Below, piece after piece: positions 46,501 to 53,932 of a DNA stretch of 64,000 nt. The position numbers were made by a program, and so were the translations under genes. The stretch is from Nectonema munidae. Lineage: Eukaryota > Nematomorpha > Nectonematoida > Nectonematidae. Below the pieces are notes generated by a model. It ran no database searches. It saw only the letters and a list, made by a program, of their open reading frames with translations, and had not been told where the DNA came from. The stretch covers positions 434,001 to 498,000 of the forward strand of contig JAUIRK010000964.1 in assembly GCA_030549495.1 (NCBI GenBank), in the 5' to 3' direction. Within the stretch, counting starts at the first letter, position 1. Each line of letters opens with the position of its first letter.

Positions 46501-49500
46501 TTTCTGCATAAAAATTAAGAATGAAATATTTTTTATAGTTTTGCTTATTTAAGAATAAAATCTCTAAGTATAGATAAAAAGACGAAATATTTTTTTATTT
46601 TCCTTCAACGTATTATTCATCTTTATTCAAAAGAGATATGCGAAATTTTTAAGGCTAAATTGAAAAATTGGCATTCAAATTACGTTAAAGTTGAGATCCT
46701 AACTTTAACTTTACTTTCACATCCTATACATAATTTTTGAACAATCAACCTACATCTTAAGAGAAACATTGGTACTCGAACCTATAATAATAAATGACTT
46801 AAATATCCCCTATATCCATGCACGCAAGGGCCTCATTTAAGCAGGGGGATGGGGCCAAGTCCAACCTACATTTTTGAACAAAATTCTTTCCTTTTTCATT
46901 TTTATCTTGGAATTTTCTGTTTAAAAAATTGTTAAAATAAAAATGTTGAGTCAAGTCATAATAACATTTTTTTCATAAGATGGATTTTATGCTAAAAACT
47001 TAATAAACATGTGGATAATTGGGAAAAAGTTATATAAAACAAATCATAAAATTTTATATGCCCCCCCCCCCCTTTTTAATAAAGCAAGGCCCTTGATTAA
47101 TCCTCACTTAAGGGTGTTTTAGTTATTCTTTTTATATCCCTTTTGAATATTTTGGATAGAAAAAGTTGAGATGCTGAGTGGGTCAACGCAGTCGAATAAA
47201 AGAAAAATAGCGAAGCCTAACATTTTCTCATCTTCTTACTCCGCTGCAAAAGACGACGATGATTCATTGAAAGAAGGCTTTAAATATGGCGGCTCAGGGG
47301 TAGTTTTATTAAATCACTTTTTAATTGTTCTTCCTCATTTTTGCGTTTTATTTGTACTGTTGTATTTGTGTCCACATTATTATTGACGAAAGTCAGATGT
47401 CCGTTTTATAAATTGTATTCTCTTTGATAGATACGAAATAAATATACTTTTTTTAAACGCATCCAAACTACTTTGTGTCAATGTTTTATTAAGTTCTACA
47501 CCTTTGCGACTGGTCATTCCAGTCTTTCTCTTATTAATCATTCGCTTGTGCTATTTTCATCTATAAAATTATCAATACTGTATCTAGGATTGGTTTTTTC
47601 GTAAAGAATAAGTTAACAGAAAATAATTTTAAAAAGACTTCAATTAGGTATTGGACTGAAGTTTTTTTTTAATAATTTTGTGTATTATTTTAGTAGAACA
47701 TTAATTGGGAAAAAAGATTTAGATGATGGATTAATTGAATTAACCATTTGAAAATGTAAAATGTGTATAATCACCAGGCCTTTGATCATTTTTCTCACCG
47801 TCACTTTAGGCTCAAAGTATATCTCAAGCTTACGGAGGCATTCAGATTTCAGAAAGTGATCCAGAAGGAAAATACGTGCAGTTGACGAATGAAACCAATC
47901 GAGTATGCGAGATTGTAATTTTTAATTTGTGATATGATATATGCTGATTTTTTAATTTAGGATGTTTGCTTGGGTGGCTGGATGATTAGCAGAACGACGG
48001 GAACTAGTGAAAGTAACATTGTGACGTATACAATCGGTAGAAGACTCACTATACCCGCTGGCGAATCCATCATTTTTTATAGCATGTCGAATAAGAAGCA
48101 TGTAACGCATAACCCCAGCCAGAAACACGTTATCATGAAGGATGTCGAGTGGCCTGTTGGTGAAACATATGTCACCACTCTCTTCAATTCGGATGGCGAG
48201 GTAATACTCCTCAAATTCCTTAAATTACCATTTTAATTTTTTGAATCGTCGTGTTTTTAACTTAGTAGTTTAACAATTTTTTAAAAGGGGTTTATTATAT
48301 TTAAGTATGATTTTGATAACCTTTTTATTATCAAATCACATGTTTTATTTTTAGTTGATGATAACACTTAAATTTTACACATTTTTCCTAGATCTAAGAA
48401 AGAGTTTTAAGAAAGAAAAATATTTCTTGAGAAAGGGATTCAAAAAAAATATACATCTTGATGGATATTAATCATTTGCTTGTTCATCTCCACCTAGATT
48501 TTCTTTCTATTATTTTTTATTATTATTAGCAGAAGTGTAGGAAGCATTTTATTACATCAATTAGAATTACTGCACTGCCGGCCTTCTTAGAATTCTAGTT
48601 CGAAACGGTGTTGGCAATTATCTCGGAAAACTCTTCTTTTAAATCAATGGCAAGATCGTCAGCTGTAATACTTAAAGGCTTCGCGATACTAAAAGATATT
48701 TTTCTTGGGGGCTTGACGGATGTTCTTTGATTTTTTATACCTTCTCATCTCCAAGTTGTTCTTTGCCCACAACTTAATTGAGGCTTTGAAACAAGCTTTC
48801 ATTTTTGAACAAGCTTACCTTGATTGAATCAGCATGCATTTTGAAAGTCGTATCTTGACGCTGTAGTTACCAGCAGACTCCATTTATAACTTCTAATGTG
48901 TCTCCAAAATACGCAAGATGGCACTTAAACTTGGATAGCTGCTTAAAGTTTTTCAATAGATATTCTGCCTTCCTTCATTGAACCTTGAGATTTTCGGCAC
49001 AATTAACTTTTCAAAAAGAGCAGGGAGGAAAGTCTTGGAATAAAAAACTATCATTGCCGTCGGGTATGCTCTTTTTAACAAGAATTACAAATCCTGATCT
49101 GCGTGGAGCTCTTTCTGTTCACACACATAAACTAATTTCGCCCAATAAAATTTTCCTCTTGAAAAAGATAGAAAAGCATACTCATAACATTTTCAGCCTT
49201 TATAATTGTAACGGTTTTCTCATCAAGTTTGATGGCAAAGAAGAAAGACTAGCATTTTCTATCAGCCTTCAATTTAATATCCTTTTAAATTACATCTGGG
49301 CGGTGCTTGATTAAACTTTCTGAGAGACTTATCTGCTTGTCCATACAAACTGGTGGAGATGAAATTTTGCCGTCTCTAACGTGACTTCATAAATGTCTCT
49401 CCAATTATATGTGGCTTTTTCTGCTTTGTAATAAAGGCGATTTTGAATGAAGCCCCAATAATCTACCTGTATTTGGAAAGAATACTTCTTCCACAATCCA

Positions 49501-50875
49501 ATTTTATTCGCTCTAGCTTCTTTTCTAATTCTAAAATATACAGATTCTTATTAGCGATTTCTGGTAAAATTTGGAGAAGTGCTCCCTTAGTGTTTGAATG
49601 GCCTCATGCTCTCGTTTGCTAGAGTTATTTAGCAGATAGCACATTTGAGCAATTCTAACCATTGTTCTTTATGTCAGCAAATGGGATTGAACCATACTTT
49701 ACATTTATAAAATCCTTTTGCTTAAACTGCAAAAATTTGTGTTAGAGAATAAGATATCCAAAATACGTATGCTAGATTCAAATTATTAATTTTAAGAAAA
49801 ATATATTTAAGGAAAATAGTTTCAGTTTTAACAAAGTTTTGTACAAAAAATATATGCGAAGCAGGGTGTACAACAATGACTTAACATATACAGACCCGCC
49901 ATGAACCCTCAAAAGGGGTTTATGCCCCTTTTGGAGCTAATGATCCGTTGTTGGGTAATGCATGATTTAAATTGCCTATGACCGAGATTTAAATGACTTT
50001 GAATAATAACTGAAACTATAAAACTTTTTTAAAATAGTTTAAATTTAAGAATCTTATATTTACTTGTGGAAATAATACTAAACAACATTGATTTTAATAA
50101 AATAGATGTTTGTATCCATATCTGTTATGCTGATTCCAAATTTCTAATTCAATTTTCTAACACTTGATATACTTATATTGACTTAATATTCACTTTGCCA
50201 TATTTTTTCATTTGCTTATTTTTTCCTTTATTCGTATTTTTGATTTTTTCAATTCAATCACTTTGCCGTTCATATTTCTTCAATTTATTGGATTATATTT
50301 CAAGATTTAAATTTTGTTCTTCCCATTTTTGTATATAGAGTATAGACCCTTATATAGTTGTAAGTATTATTTAATCGTAGCGTATATTATGTTCATTCTA
50401 AATACTCTACAAATAATTCTATTATTTTTTAGACCTAAAATTTTTATTCTGTTGTATCATCGAATGATCGCACTTGTTTATATCATGCAGATAACTTTTG
50501 TTATATATGTCTACGTCGTACTCCTAGATCACAACGTAGAAATAAGCAGGTACAAATTCTTTTAACTTCTTACAAAGGAAGTTTTCAAGTATTGAATGTG
50601 TTGTTGTTAAATATTTTAGATTAATAATTATTATGCGCAGTTTTACGCGACTAAAATTTACTAGGAATATTCTGCATTTATTTATATCAATATCCTAACT
50701 TTTCTTGTATTTCAAGGAAATGGCTACGCATCAGGTCGCCTCGCATCAAGAATCCTGTAGAAAAGTGTATGCGCGCAGCTCTAGTCATCTCACTTCGCCA
50801 GATAGTGGATATTTGGTAGCGCATTTTCATTTTTCAATTTTTTTAACCAGAATTTTCAAAACTCTTTGTATTTAA
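22360..50875 (+). CDS. Lam: Nuclear lamin gene (B-type-like intermediate filament), 12 coding exons
   Basis: Structural protein of the nuclear lamina. Coding exons: 22360-22501, 34755-34971, 37185-37422, 37488-37637, 39607-39777, 41692-41918, 41972-42112, 45806-45999, 47160-47299, 47810-47902, 47961-48200 and 50717 to about 50815 or 50875. Every intron starts GT and ends AG, and phases agree. The product is about 703 residues if the last exon runs to the TAA at 50873-50875. Order: head with SPLSPSR (20-26), coil 1 (31 to ~250), coil 2 (~250-429, ending [28 protein letters not shown]), basic NLS segments (SKRSKRI in exon 8, NKRKIAKP in exon 9), lamin-tail Ig-like domain (~545-651). No CaaX box is visible, so the true 3' exon may be missing or processed otherwise. 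The rod is about 42 residues longer than human lamin A by my count. Confidence 0.92.
22502..24860 (+). other. Lamin intron 1, 5' part; nothing coding recognised
   Basis: Intron 1 spans 22502-34754. In this first part only AT-rich DNA is visible, with a small perfect palindrome TCCGATTC/GAATCGGA near 22937-22957. Confidence 0.5.
24861..25610 (+). pseudogene. piggyBac fragment split by a hAT MITE
   Basis: Left of the MITE the sequence gives a YNTKYGVV-like stretch, and right of it [16 protein letters not shown], then frame-shifted [10 protein letters not shown] and [17 protein letters not shown]. These match the piggyBac block YN.TKGGVD..DQ..R.YS....SRRWP....YN.LDLAAIN and the following FL..L..EL. 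The insertion at 24909-25383 falls inside the GGVD/DQ motif. Short and decayed. Confidence 0.65.
24909..25383. mobile_element. hAT-type MITE with 8-bp target duplication
   Basis: 475 bp. Ends are CAGGGTTTCTCAACC and, on the other strand, CTGTGTTTCTCAACC; the flanking 8-bp duplication TATTAGAC is perfect (24901-24908, 25384-25391). Both subterminal regions carry a GGGGTCCA/TGGACCC motif. Eight-bp duplications and CAG-like ends are hAT hallmarks. No transposase is encoded. Confidence 0.9.
26060..26441. mobile_element. MITE with TAGGCTGACCAT ends, copy 1
   Basis: Left end TAGGCTGACCATATGGACCG; right end, reverse complement, TAGGCCGACCATGATCATGC. A related element is at 32813-33308. Both interiors carry CGGGAC/GTCCCG motifs near the right end. 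Target duplication is unclear, so superfamily is not assigned. Confidence 0.65.
26764..26824. repeat. Short hairpin, 21-bp arms
   Basis: GAAATTGCCCATTTCATGAAG (26764-26784) pairs with 26804-26824 at 20 of 21 positions around a 19-base loop. It abuts the decayed coding-like stretch to the right and may be part of its terminus. Confidence 0.7.
26825..28529 (+). other. Decayed coding-like region in intron 1, unidentified
   Basis: At about 26900-27120 forward frames give fragments such as [20 protein letters not shown] and [11 protein letters not shown], interrupted by stops. They look like a degenerate mobile-element ORF, but I do not recognise the family. From 27400 to 28529 nothing else is visible. 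Confidence 0.3.
28965..29112 (-). mobile_element. tRNA-derived SINE, copy 2
   Basis: On the minus strand: head TATGGTTGGTTAGATGC, B-box GGTTCGATCC (29051-29060 region), then body CATCAAGCTTACTTTCCTCA. The body is close to that of the copy at 40343-40498 (CAAGCCTACTTTCCTCATAG). It lies inside the piggyBac element. Confidence 0.75.
29257..30091. mobile_element. hAT-type MITE of the GTCGGAGT family, copy 3
   Basis: Ends AGGGGTGCGGAGTC and, reverse complement, AAGGGATGCGGTGGCGGAGTC with a perfect 8-bp target duplication TTGTTAAC (29249-29256, 30092-30099). Many GACTCCGACTCC-type motifs lie near both ends. The 8-bp duplication points to hAT. The interior includes a suspicious homopolymer-rich block (29915-30020). 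Confidence 0.85.
29915..30020. repeat. Homopolymer-rich block, possible assembly error
   Basis: Long runs of C, T, A and G follow each other, and the 18-base string TTTCAAAAATAAAAATCC occurs just before and just after the block (about 29908 and 30007). The arrangement looks like a local duplication or a poorly resolved read. Confidence 0.55.
30180..30270 (-). mobile_element. tRNA-like SINE head or tRNA-derived fragment
   Basis: On the minus strand: GCGTGGCGATTGGTTAGAGT (A-box region), then GGTTCGAATAC (B-box, 30208-30218). Its downstream sequence differs from the three SINE copies listed elsewhere, so it is either a second SINE family or a tRNA relic. No credible cloverleaf was established. 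Confidence 0.5.
30350..32114 (-). pseudogene. piggyBac transposase, most of the length, broken by frameshifts
   Basis: N-terminal acidic/serine-rich segment (32100-31800) with [20 protein letters not shown] and the basic RRGRPRN. Then [15 protein letters not shown] near 31490; [20 protein letters not shown] near 31290-31240 (first catalytic Asp); [35 protein letters not shown] near 31040 (second Asp); [15 protein letters not shown] and [20 protein letters not shown] near 30700. A Cys-rich C-terminal finger ([12 protein letters not shown]) lies near 30400. The frame changes at least three times, so it is inactive as read, but key acidic residues are still present. Confidence 0.82.
32430..32678. 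repeat. Duplicated piggyBac right terminus
   Basis: The string TAATGGCCTCTCAGGCCTTA, then TACGACCATGCAAGGGA (32431-32468) recurs with few differences at 32641-32678 (TAATGGCTTCTCAGGCCCTA, then TACGACCATGTGAGAG). Both are in the same orientation, about 210 bp apart. Either the end of the element was duplicated, or a second related element ended here. Confidence 0.65.
32813..33308. mobile_element. MITE with TAGGCTGACCAT ends, copy 2
   Basis: Left end TAGGCTGACCATATTTTATT; right end, reverse complement, TAGGCTGACATCGTCTTAAA. Related to 26060-26441. Contains a perfect 90-bp tandem duplication (32871-33050). Confidence 0.65.
32871..33050. repeat. Perfect 90-bp tandem duplication
   Basis: 32871-32960 and 32961-33050 are identical by eye (each begins AAAACGACAATTTTCAAACC). 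Either a very recent duplication or an assembly artefact. Confidence 0.85.
33309..34754 (+). other. Lamin intron 1, 3' part; short CAACCAAAGAA repeats only
   Basis: At 33487-33545 the motif TTTCAACCAAAGAA or a near relative recurs about four times at ~18-bp spacing. Otherwise no feature; the intron ends with TTAATTATAG at 34754. Confidence 0.45.
34755..34971 (+). CDS. Lam: Lamin exon 2 (coil 1A/1B)
   Basis: Acceptor TTAATTATAG at 34754. Reads [20 protein letters not shown] and [20 protein letters not shown], an uninterrupted heptad coiled coil. Donor GTAAGT-like (AAAAA|GTAAGTT), phase 2. Confidence 0.95.
34972..37184 (+). other. Lamin intron 2; hAT-like terminus and foldback element
   Basis: At 35285 the string CAGTGCTTGTCAAACTTTTT, then TATCCTAGGGCGCACC, has the form of a hAT terminus; its partner end was not found. 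A foldback element lies at 36231-36541. The rest is AT-rich without coding signal. Confidence 0.5.
36231..36541. repeat. Foldback (palindromic) element, ~135-bp arms
   Basis: Left arm (36231-36365) contains AACAGAGCTTGCAGAAA and AAGACACAAGTCTTTGACTG; right arm (36406-36541) carries the reverse complements AAGTCAAAGAGTTGTGTCTT and TTTCTGCAAGCTCGTTGT. Arms are imperfect and separated by a ~40-base loop. Confidence 0.75.
37185..37422 (+). CDS. Lam: Lamin exon 3 (coil 1B)
   Basis: Acceptor TTTTTCTCAG. Reads [20 protein letters not shown] and [20 protein letters not shown] to NRNLSESVK. Donor GTAAGT, phase 0. This exon supplies most of the extra length of coil 1B compared with human lamin A. Confidence 0.95.
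37488..37637 (+). CDS. Lam: Lamin exon 4 (end of coil 1B)
   Basis: Intron 3 is only 65 nt. Reads [20 protein letters not shown], then [20 protein letters not shown] and [10 protein letters not shown]; the [16 protein letters not shown] block is strongly lamin-specific. Donor is GTATTT, a weaker site; phase 0. Confidence 0.95.
37917..39373 (-). mobile_element. MULE (Mutator-like) transposon with FLYWCH-type transposase
   Basis: 1457 bp in lamin intron 4, flanked by 9-bp target duplications TTTCTGATG (37908-37916) and TTTCTGATT (39374-39382), 8 of 9 identical. Inverted ends: GTATCTGGTCAATTC and GATGCTAGGTCAATTC. Behind each end the motif GGTCAATTCGTC or a variant is repeated about four to five times at ~20-bp spacing, as in transposase-binding subterminal arrays. 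The minus-strand interior holds a decayed transposase. Confidence 0.88.
38200..39150 (-). pseudogene. MULE transposase with FLYWCH-like zinc finger, decayed
   Basis: From about 39100 leftward: [20 protein letters not shown], then [12 protein letters not shown] (FLYWCH-like finger), [31 protein letters not shown], then [11 protein letters not shown], the MULE catalytic-region hallmark. In another frame follow [38 protein letters not shown] and [20 protein letters not shown], all in the usual order. Several stops and frame changes. The family is clear although the copy is dead and shorter than usual. Confidence 0.82.
39607..39777 (+). CDS. Lam: Lamin exon 5 (coil 2, N-terminal part)
   Basis: Acceptor AAAACATTTTAG. 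Reads [51 protein letters not shown]. Corresponds to human lamin A ELRETKRRHETRLVEID onward. Phase 0 at both ends; donor GTATTC. Confidence 0.95.
40323..40693. repeat. Foldback element with a SINE in its left arm
   Basis: Inner arms AATTTCGGATTGTCAACAATCC (ending 40572) and its partner GGATTGTTGATAATCTGAAA (from 40594); outer arms AAACTTTATTTGAATGA (about 40328-40344) and ATTCAAATAACGTTTTTAT (right). The SINE at 40343-40498 separates the outer from the inner part of the left arm, flanked by GAATGA repeats. Arms total about 95 bases without the SINE. Confidence 0.7.
40343..40498 (+). mobile_element. tRNA-derived SINE, copy 3
   Basis: Head ATCGTGGGGGCTAGAGTAAG, B-box GGTTCGATCC (40402-40411), body CAAGCCTACTTTCCTCATAG, then TACCTTTACTTTTATTAG. 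Shares head and body with copies at 21655 and 28965. Flanked by GAATGA on both sides (about 40338 and 40498), a likely target duplication. Confidence 0.75.
40839..41094. repeat. Foldback element, ~120-bp arms
   Basis: Left arm AAAACTTTTATTAAAATAGA ... GGTCTTCTTTGTGACAAATC, TACCGCTAC; right arm GGTAGATTTGATCTGAAGAA ... GAATAAAAGTTTTATT. The arms are imperfect reverse complements meeting near 40968, with almost no loop. No coding. Confidence 0.75.
41113..41600. repeat. Inverted-repeat (foldback) element, ~110-bp arms
   Basis: Left arm (41113-41230) includes TTTTTACTTTAAGTGCCTCC and AAGCGCGTCTTCTTATTTTC, then GTGTGTTTTAT; right arm (41440-41600) carries ATAAAACACACTAAAAATAA, GAAGACGTGTTTAATGG, AAAAAGGAGGC. 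Central ~200 bp is AT-rich and non-coding. Confidence 0.7.
41692..41918 (+). CDS. Lam: Lamin exon 6 (coil 2)
   Basis: Acceptor AATTATTTAG. Reads [54 protein letters not shown]. Ends in phase 2 with donor AA|GTGACT; next intron is 53 nt. Confidence 0.95.
41972..42112 (+). CDS. Lam: Lamin exon 7 (end of coil 2)
   Basis: Acceptor CCCTTTTTCCAG. Reads [46 protein letters not shown]: the conserved helix-termination motif of intermediate filaments (YQELLDIKLALD.EI..YR.LLEGEE), here degenerate at SLEEAR. Ends phase 2, donor AG|GTAAAT. Confidence 0.95.
42478..44517 (-). mobile_element. hAT transposon, GTF2IRD2/ZBED-like transposase, in lamin intron 7
   Basis: Transposase on the minus strand from [20 protein letters not shown] at about 44108. 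Then a degenerate BED-type finger ([13 protein letters not shown]), [97 protein letters not shown] and [12 protein letters not shown], and the C-terminal dimerisation block [36 protein letters not shown]. This is the domain order of GTF2IRD2-type hAT transposases. Three or more frameshifts. The 5' terminus CAGAGGGGGCCAAACTATGG, then CTCGCGAACCAC, ends at 44517; the other terminus was not found. Confidence 0.85.
44631..44859. mobile_element. hAT-type MITE with perfect 8-bp target duplication
   Basis: 229 bp; ends CAGTGGTGCATTCAGGCAGA and, reverse complement, CAGCAACGTATTCAAAAAAT. Perfect 8-bp duplication TCTTCAAG at 44623-44630 and 44860-44867. Lies about 110 bp from the terminus of the larger hAT in the same intron, but its ends differ from that element. 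Confidence 0.88.
44868..45805 (+). other. Lamin intron 7, 3' part; nothing recognised
   Basis: AT-rich intronic DNA ending in the acceptor TTGCTTCAATTTTTAG. No repeat or coding signal seen. Confidence 0.5.
45806..45999 (+). CDS. Lam: Lamin exon 8 (tail with NLS)
   Basis: Reads [64 protein letters not shown]. Serine-rich tail just after the rod, with the basic SKRSKRI as the likely nuclear localisation signal. Phase 1 donor G|GTATAT. Confidence 0.93.
46000..47159 (+). other. Lamin intron 8, with a hAT-like terminus and a MITE
   Basis: On the minus strand ending at about 46354 is CAGTGGTTCACAAACTATGC, then GGCATGCCCCTAGGGCAG, a typical hAT terminus; no partner end found. A MITE-like unit is at 46825-47095. 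Confidence 0.55.
46825..47095. mobile_element. MITE-like unit with CAAGGGCCT ends
   Basis: Left end CAAGGGCCTCATTTAAGCAG; right end, reverse complement, CAAGGGCCTTGCTTTATTAA. Includes poly-C at about 47061-47072 opposite a G-rich left subterminal stretch. No clear target duplication. Confidence 0.55.
47160..47299 (+). CDS. Lam: Lamin exon 9 (tail linker)
   Basis: Acceptor TTTTGGATAG. Reads [46 protein letters not shown]. Contains a second basic cluster NKRKIAKP and an acidic patch. Upstream intron phase 1 fits exon 8. Donor GGG|GTAGTT, phase 0. Confidence 0.85.
47300..47809 (+). other. Lamin intron 9; nothing recognised
   Basis: 510 bp of AT-rich intron ending CCGTCACTTTAG. Confidence 0.6.
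47810..47902 (+). CDS. Lam: Lamin exon 10 (start of lamin-tail domain)
   Basis: Reads [31 protein letters not shown]. Matches the first strands of the Ig-like lamin-tail domain (V.V.EVD.EGKFV.L.N.SN). Phase 0 both ends; donor GTATGC; next intron 58 nt. Confidence 0.93.
47961..48200 (+). CDS. Lam: Lamin exon 11 (lamin-tail domain core)
   Basis: Reads [66 protein letters not shown]. Conserved GGW.I.R and W..G....T.L.NS.GE of the LTD. Donor GAG|GTAATA, phase 0. Confidence 0.95.
48201..50716 (+). other. Lamin intron 11, with a decayed minus-strand coding remnant at about 48540-49700
   Basis: On the minus strand short open stretches such as [20 protein letters not shown] near 49620 and [20 protein letters not shown] near 49440 are coding-like but broken by stops; the family is not recognised (a processed pseudogene or an old transposon are both possible). 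The rest of the intron is AT-rich and ends in TTCTTGTATTTCAAG. Confidence 0.4.
50717..50875 (+). CDS. Lam: Lamin exon 12 (C-terminal tail), 3' end uncertain
   Basis: Acceptor TTGTATTTCAAG. After exon 11's DGE comes [33 protein letters not shown], then either read-through to a TAA at 50873-50875 ([20 protein letters not shown]) or splicing at the GTAGCG donor after 50815 into an exon not identified. The EE..... start fits the lamin NS.GEE motif. No CaaX box is present in the read-through form. Confidence 0.65.
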   Translation, partial: EMATHQVASHQESCRKVYARSSSHLTSPDSGYLVAHFHFSIFLTRIFKTLCI

Positions 50876-51429
50876 CTTAAATCGAGATAAATGATCTAAA
50901 TATATCTCTCCGTGTATATGTAATATGCAATGGATCCTCGATTTTTTGTGAGCTTACGGATCATTCCTTAGATCCGGTACTTCAAAAGTAAGCGTAGGCA
51001 ATTCTTCGTATCGGTTGTTTCTTTCTCAATATCCATTGCGTTAATAAGCATGTATTGATATATCTTACATATACTATATAAATGCTGATGATGTATGATA
51101 TAGCACTCACACTGCTTAGAATAGAAAAGAACTTCTTCTTTCATTTACATCTCGGTTCAGGATCTAATTTAAGGAAGGAATTAAGTTCTTAAATTGGTAA
51201 GTGCTGAAAACTGTTCAAGATATTATTTGTGCAGAACATACTTTGCCCATTAAAGTCTCATGAACTACTACATATTGGACTAAAGCAGGGTTCCCCAAAA
51301 TTTTTTCATTCAGAAATATTTTGAAAAACTCTGGATTCTGAAACATTTTTATGTTCATAATGTAATTAATTTTTATATTGTTTTCTGAGTTTAATATTGT
51401 ATAGCCTATTCGAACACTGAGTGTGTAAG
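50876..51429. other. Lamin 3' flank, nothing recognised
   Basis: AT-rich. CAGGGTTCCCCAAAATTTTT at 51287 looks like an isolated hAT terminus. Confidence 0.4.
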
Positions 51430-53815
51430 AAGAAGAAGAAAGAATTTATTCAGCAGAATCAAAAAAAAAGTACACATATAGATCCAAAAACCAAACTGTT
51501 GAAAAAAAAATCATGGAGAGTTCTGCAAGGGTGTGTAAAAAGCCTTGTGGCCGCTGGTATATACACCCTGTGAGGAATTGCAAAAACGCTGAGTTTCTTA
51601 TACGAATCTGGAAGAATAAAATAAATGAAGAAAGGTGAAGATATCAGAAAAATTTCAAAATATGACAATATTACATTGATAACTATAACAGGAAATCATA
51701 CTGTACAAAAATACAAGTACATGAATATAAAAATATATAAATAAGTATATATGTATGTATGTGTACCATGTTGGTATAAGCTTACAAACAATTATGATTA
51801 AAACTATGAATATTCATCAATTTTAAATTTTATGTTAATATACAATCAATTTGGCATCATATATAAATAATTTCATCATTACAATTTGTACCATACTTGG
51901 ATATAAAAAAATTTTTGAGTAATTTTTTATACATATGGAATGTTTCATCAATAAAGTTAGTTTTTTCAAGAGTTGTGTTCCAAAACATAGCAATTCTGTA
52001 TTTTAATGTCTTTTAAGAACCATTAAGTCTGCACTGTGTAATAACTAAATTATTGCAAGATCTCAAAAAGTAACTCGTTTTTTGATGTACAAAGTTTTGC
52101 CACTCCGAAAATATTTCAGGAAGTAAATTATTCATATATATTTGTATGTTAGTTTACATAATTGACTTAAATATATATCATTAATTTTCAATAAATTTTG
52201 GTTTATAAAATGAAGTTCTGTGTGATCTCTAAAGCCTAGGTTGAAAACTACTCTTATTATTTTTTTGTAGAGTTTCAAGTTTATATGTGTTTGAATAACC
52301 CCAATTTATCACGCTATATGTGAAATGGGGTAGAATCAAAGCTTTGTACAAAGTCAGCTTAATATTGATATCAAAATAATTTCTAAAACGTCGCATTATT
52401 CCAAGTATCGGATTTACCTTTTTTGAAATCAAATCTTGATGATCATTCCATGTTAGGTTTTGGTTTATATACAGCCCTAGAAAATTAAATTTATTTACCA
52501 ACTCAATACCAATTGACTCAGTATTTAGTTTTACGCTTTTATTTTTCTTGTTGGATATTAACATCATTTTAGATTTATTATAGTTCAAAGTTAAAAAGTT
52601 TCCTTTACACCATTTTTCCAATTCGACGAAAATGCATTTAAAAGATTCAGTAAGAGTTAGGTCATTTTTCGTAAGCTTTGAAAGAGGAATAAGTAGTGTT
52701 ACATCATCTGCAAATAAACAAAACTTAAAATTTGCATTAGATTCAGAGATGCTATATATGTAAATTGAAAACAGTAACGGCCCCGATATTGAGCCTTGTG
52801 GTACTCCTGATAAAGTGAATCTGGGAGCAGACATGGAATTATTTATACAAACTACTTCTTCTCGGAAGGAAAGGTAAGATTTGAAGAATTTGACTGCTGA
52901 AGTAGAGAAGCCAATGTGAATTAATTTTGAAATAAGCACTTGGTGAGAGATGCTATCAAAGGCTTTATTAAAATCTAGAAATGTTGCTAAAACATCTTCT
53001 GAGTTCTCTAAATATTGTTGAACATTTTCAATGAAAAAGCATGCGGGTATTCGGTATTATATTTTTTCCGAAACGCAAATTGGAAATTATATATTTCAAA
53101 TTTTTCTAAGTAAGCTGAAATTTCTAAATGTAAAATTTTTTCGAATATTTTTGATAATGTCGGGATCAAACTAATTGGTCGATGATTTTCCAATGCATGT
53201 CTGTTACCTTTTTTTAGAATTGGTACTATTTTGCTCAATTTCAGAGACTTAGGGAAAACAGCGAATTCGATACATGAATTGAAAGCGATAACTAGTGAAT
53301 CCAGGAAAAAGTCCTTTACAAGGTTCAGCTTATAGATAGATATGTCAAAAATATCACAACTTTTTATGGCCTTAATTTCATACTTTGCTGAGATGATATC
53401 ATTTTTGTTAATTTTTTTCAAATAAAAAGATTGCTCAGTATCGAAACAATGTGGTTCAATCCAATTTCCAACATGAATAGAGTGATCAGTGGATGTAAAA
53501 TGCTGATTGAAAACTTCTGTCAGTTTACTATCTTCAGTTATAATACCCTCACATGTCGTAATAGTATACTTCGTATTCTTTTTTGTTTTAATAAACTTTT
53601 TTAGATTAGACCAGGTATCTTTGGGAGAAGTAACATTTTGAAACAGTTCACTGATATACAATATTTTTTGTGACTTTATCTTTCTTTTGATATCATTTCT
53701 ACATTCTACAAACTTCTTTTTAAGCTTACTATCATCAGGCGTTTTCTTAATTTTTCTATGCAATCTATCTCTTTTTTTGATAAGAGAATAATATATAAAT
53801 TTCAATGAATCTTAT
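51430..53815 (-). mobile_element. LINE B: 5'-truncated Jockey/CR1-group retrotransposon
   Basis: RT on the minus strand in two frames: MKFIYYSLIKKRDRLHRKIK (53805) through KIVPILKKGNRHALENHRPI, SLIPTLSKIFEKILHLEISA, then MLISKLIHIGFSTSAVKFFK (52939), SGVPQGSISGPLLFSIYIYS, CLFADDVTLL and KFNFLGLYINQNLTW to about 52229. No endonuclease is present and no RNase H follows, which fits the Jockey/CR1 side. The 3' end is near 51430 (AATAAATTCTTTCTTCTTCT on the minus strand). One frame break lies between the two RT halves near 52940-53010. Confidence 0.8.
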
Positions 53816-53932
53816 TTATTATTTTTAATTTTTATAAATAAATTTACAAAAAATATTTATTTCTCTCATAAAATGTATTAATTTTTACGCATAATAAATG
53901 TTTAAGCTGCACATTTAGCACAGCACATATTG

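Noticed and set aside
48985-49314. Forward open frame of 109 codons in lamin intron 11
   Set aside because: No domain, not bounded by splice sites, and antisense to a coding-like minus-strand remnant.
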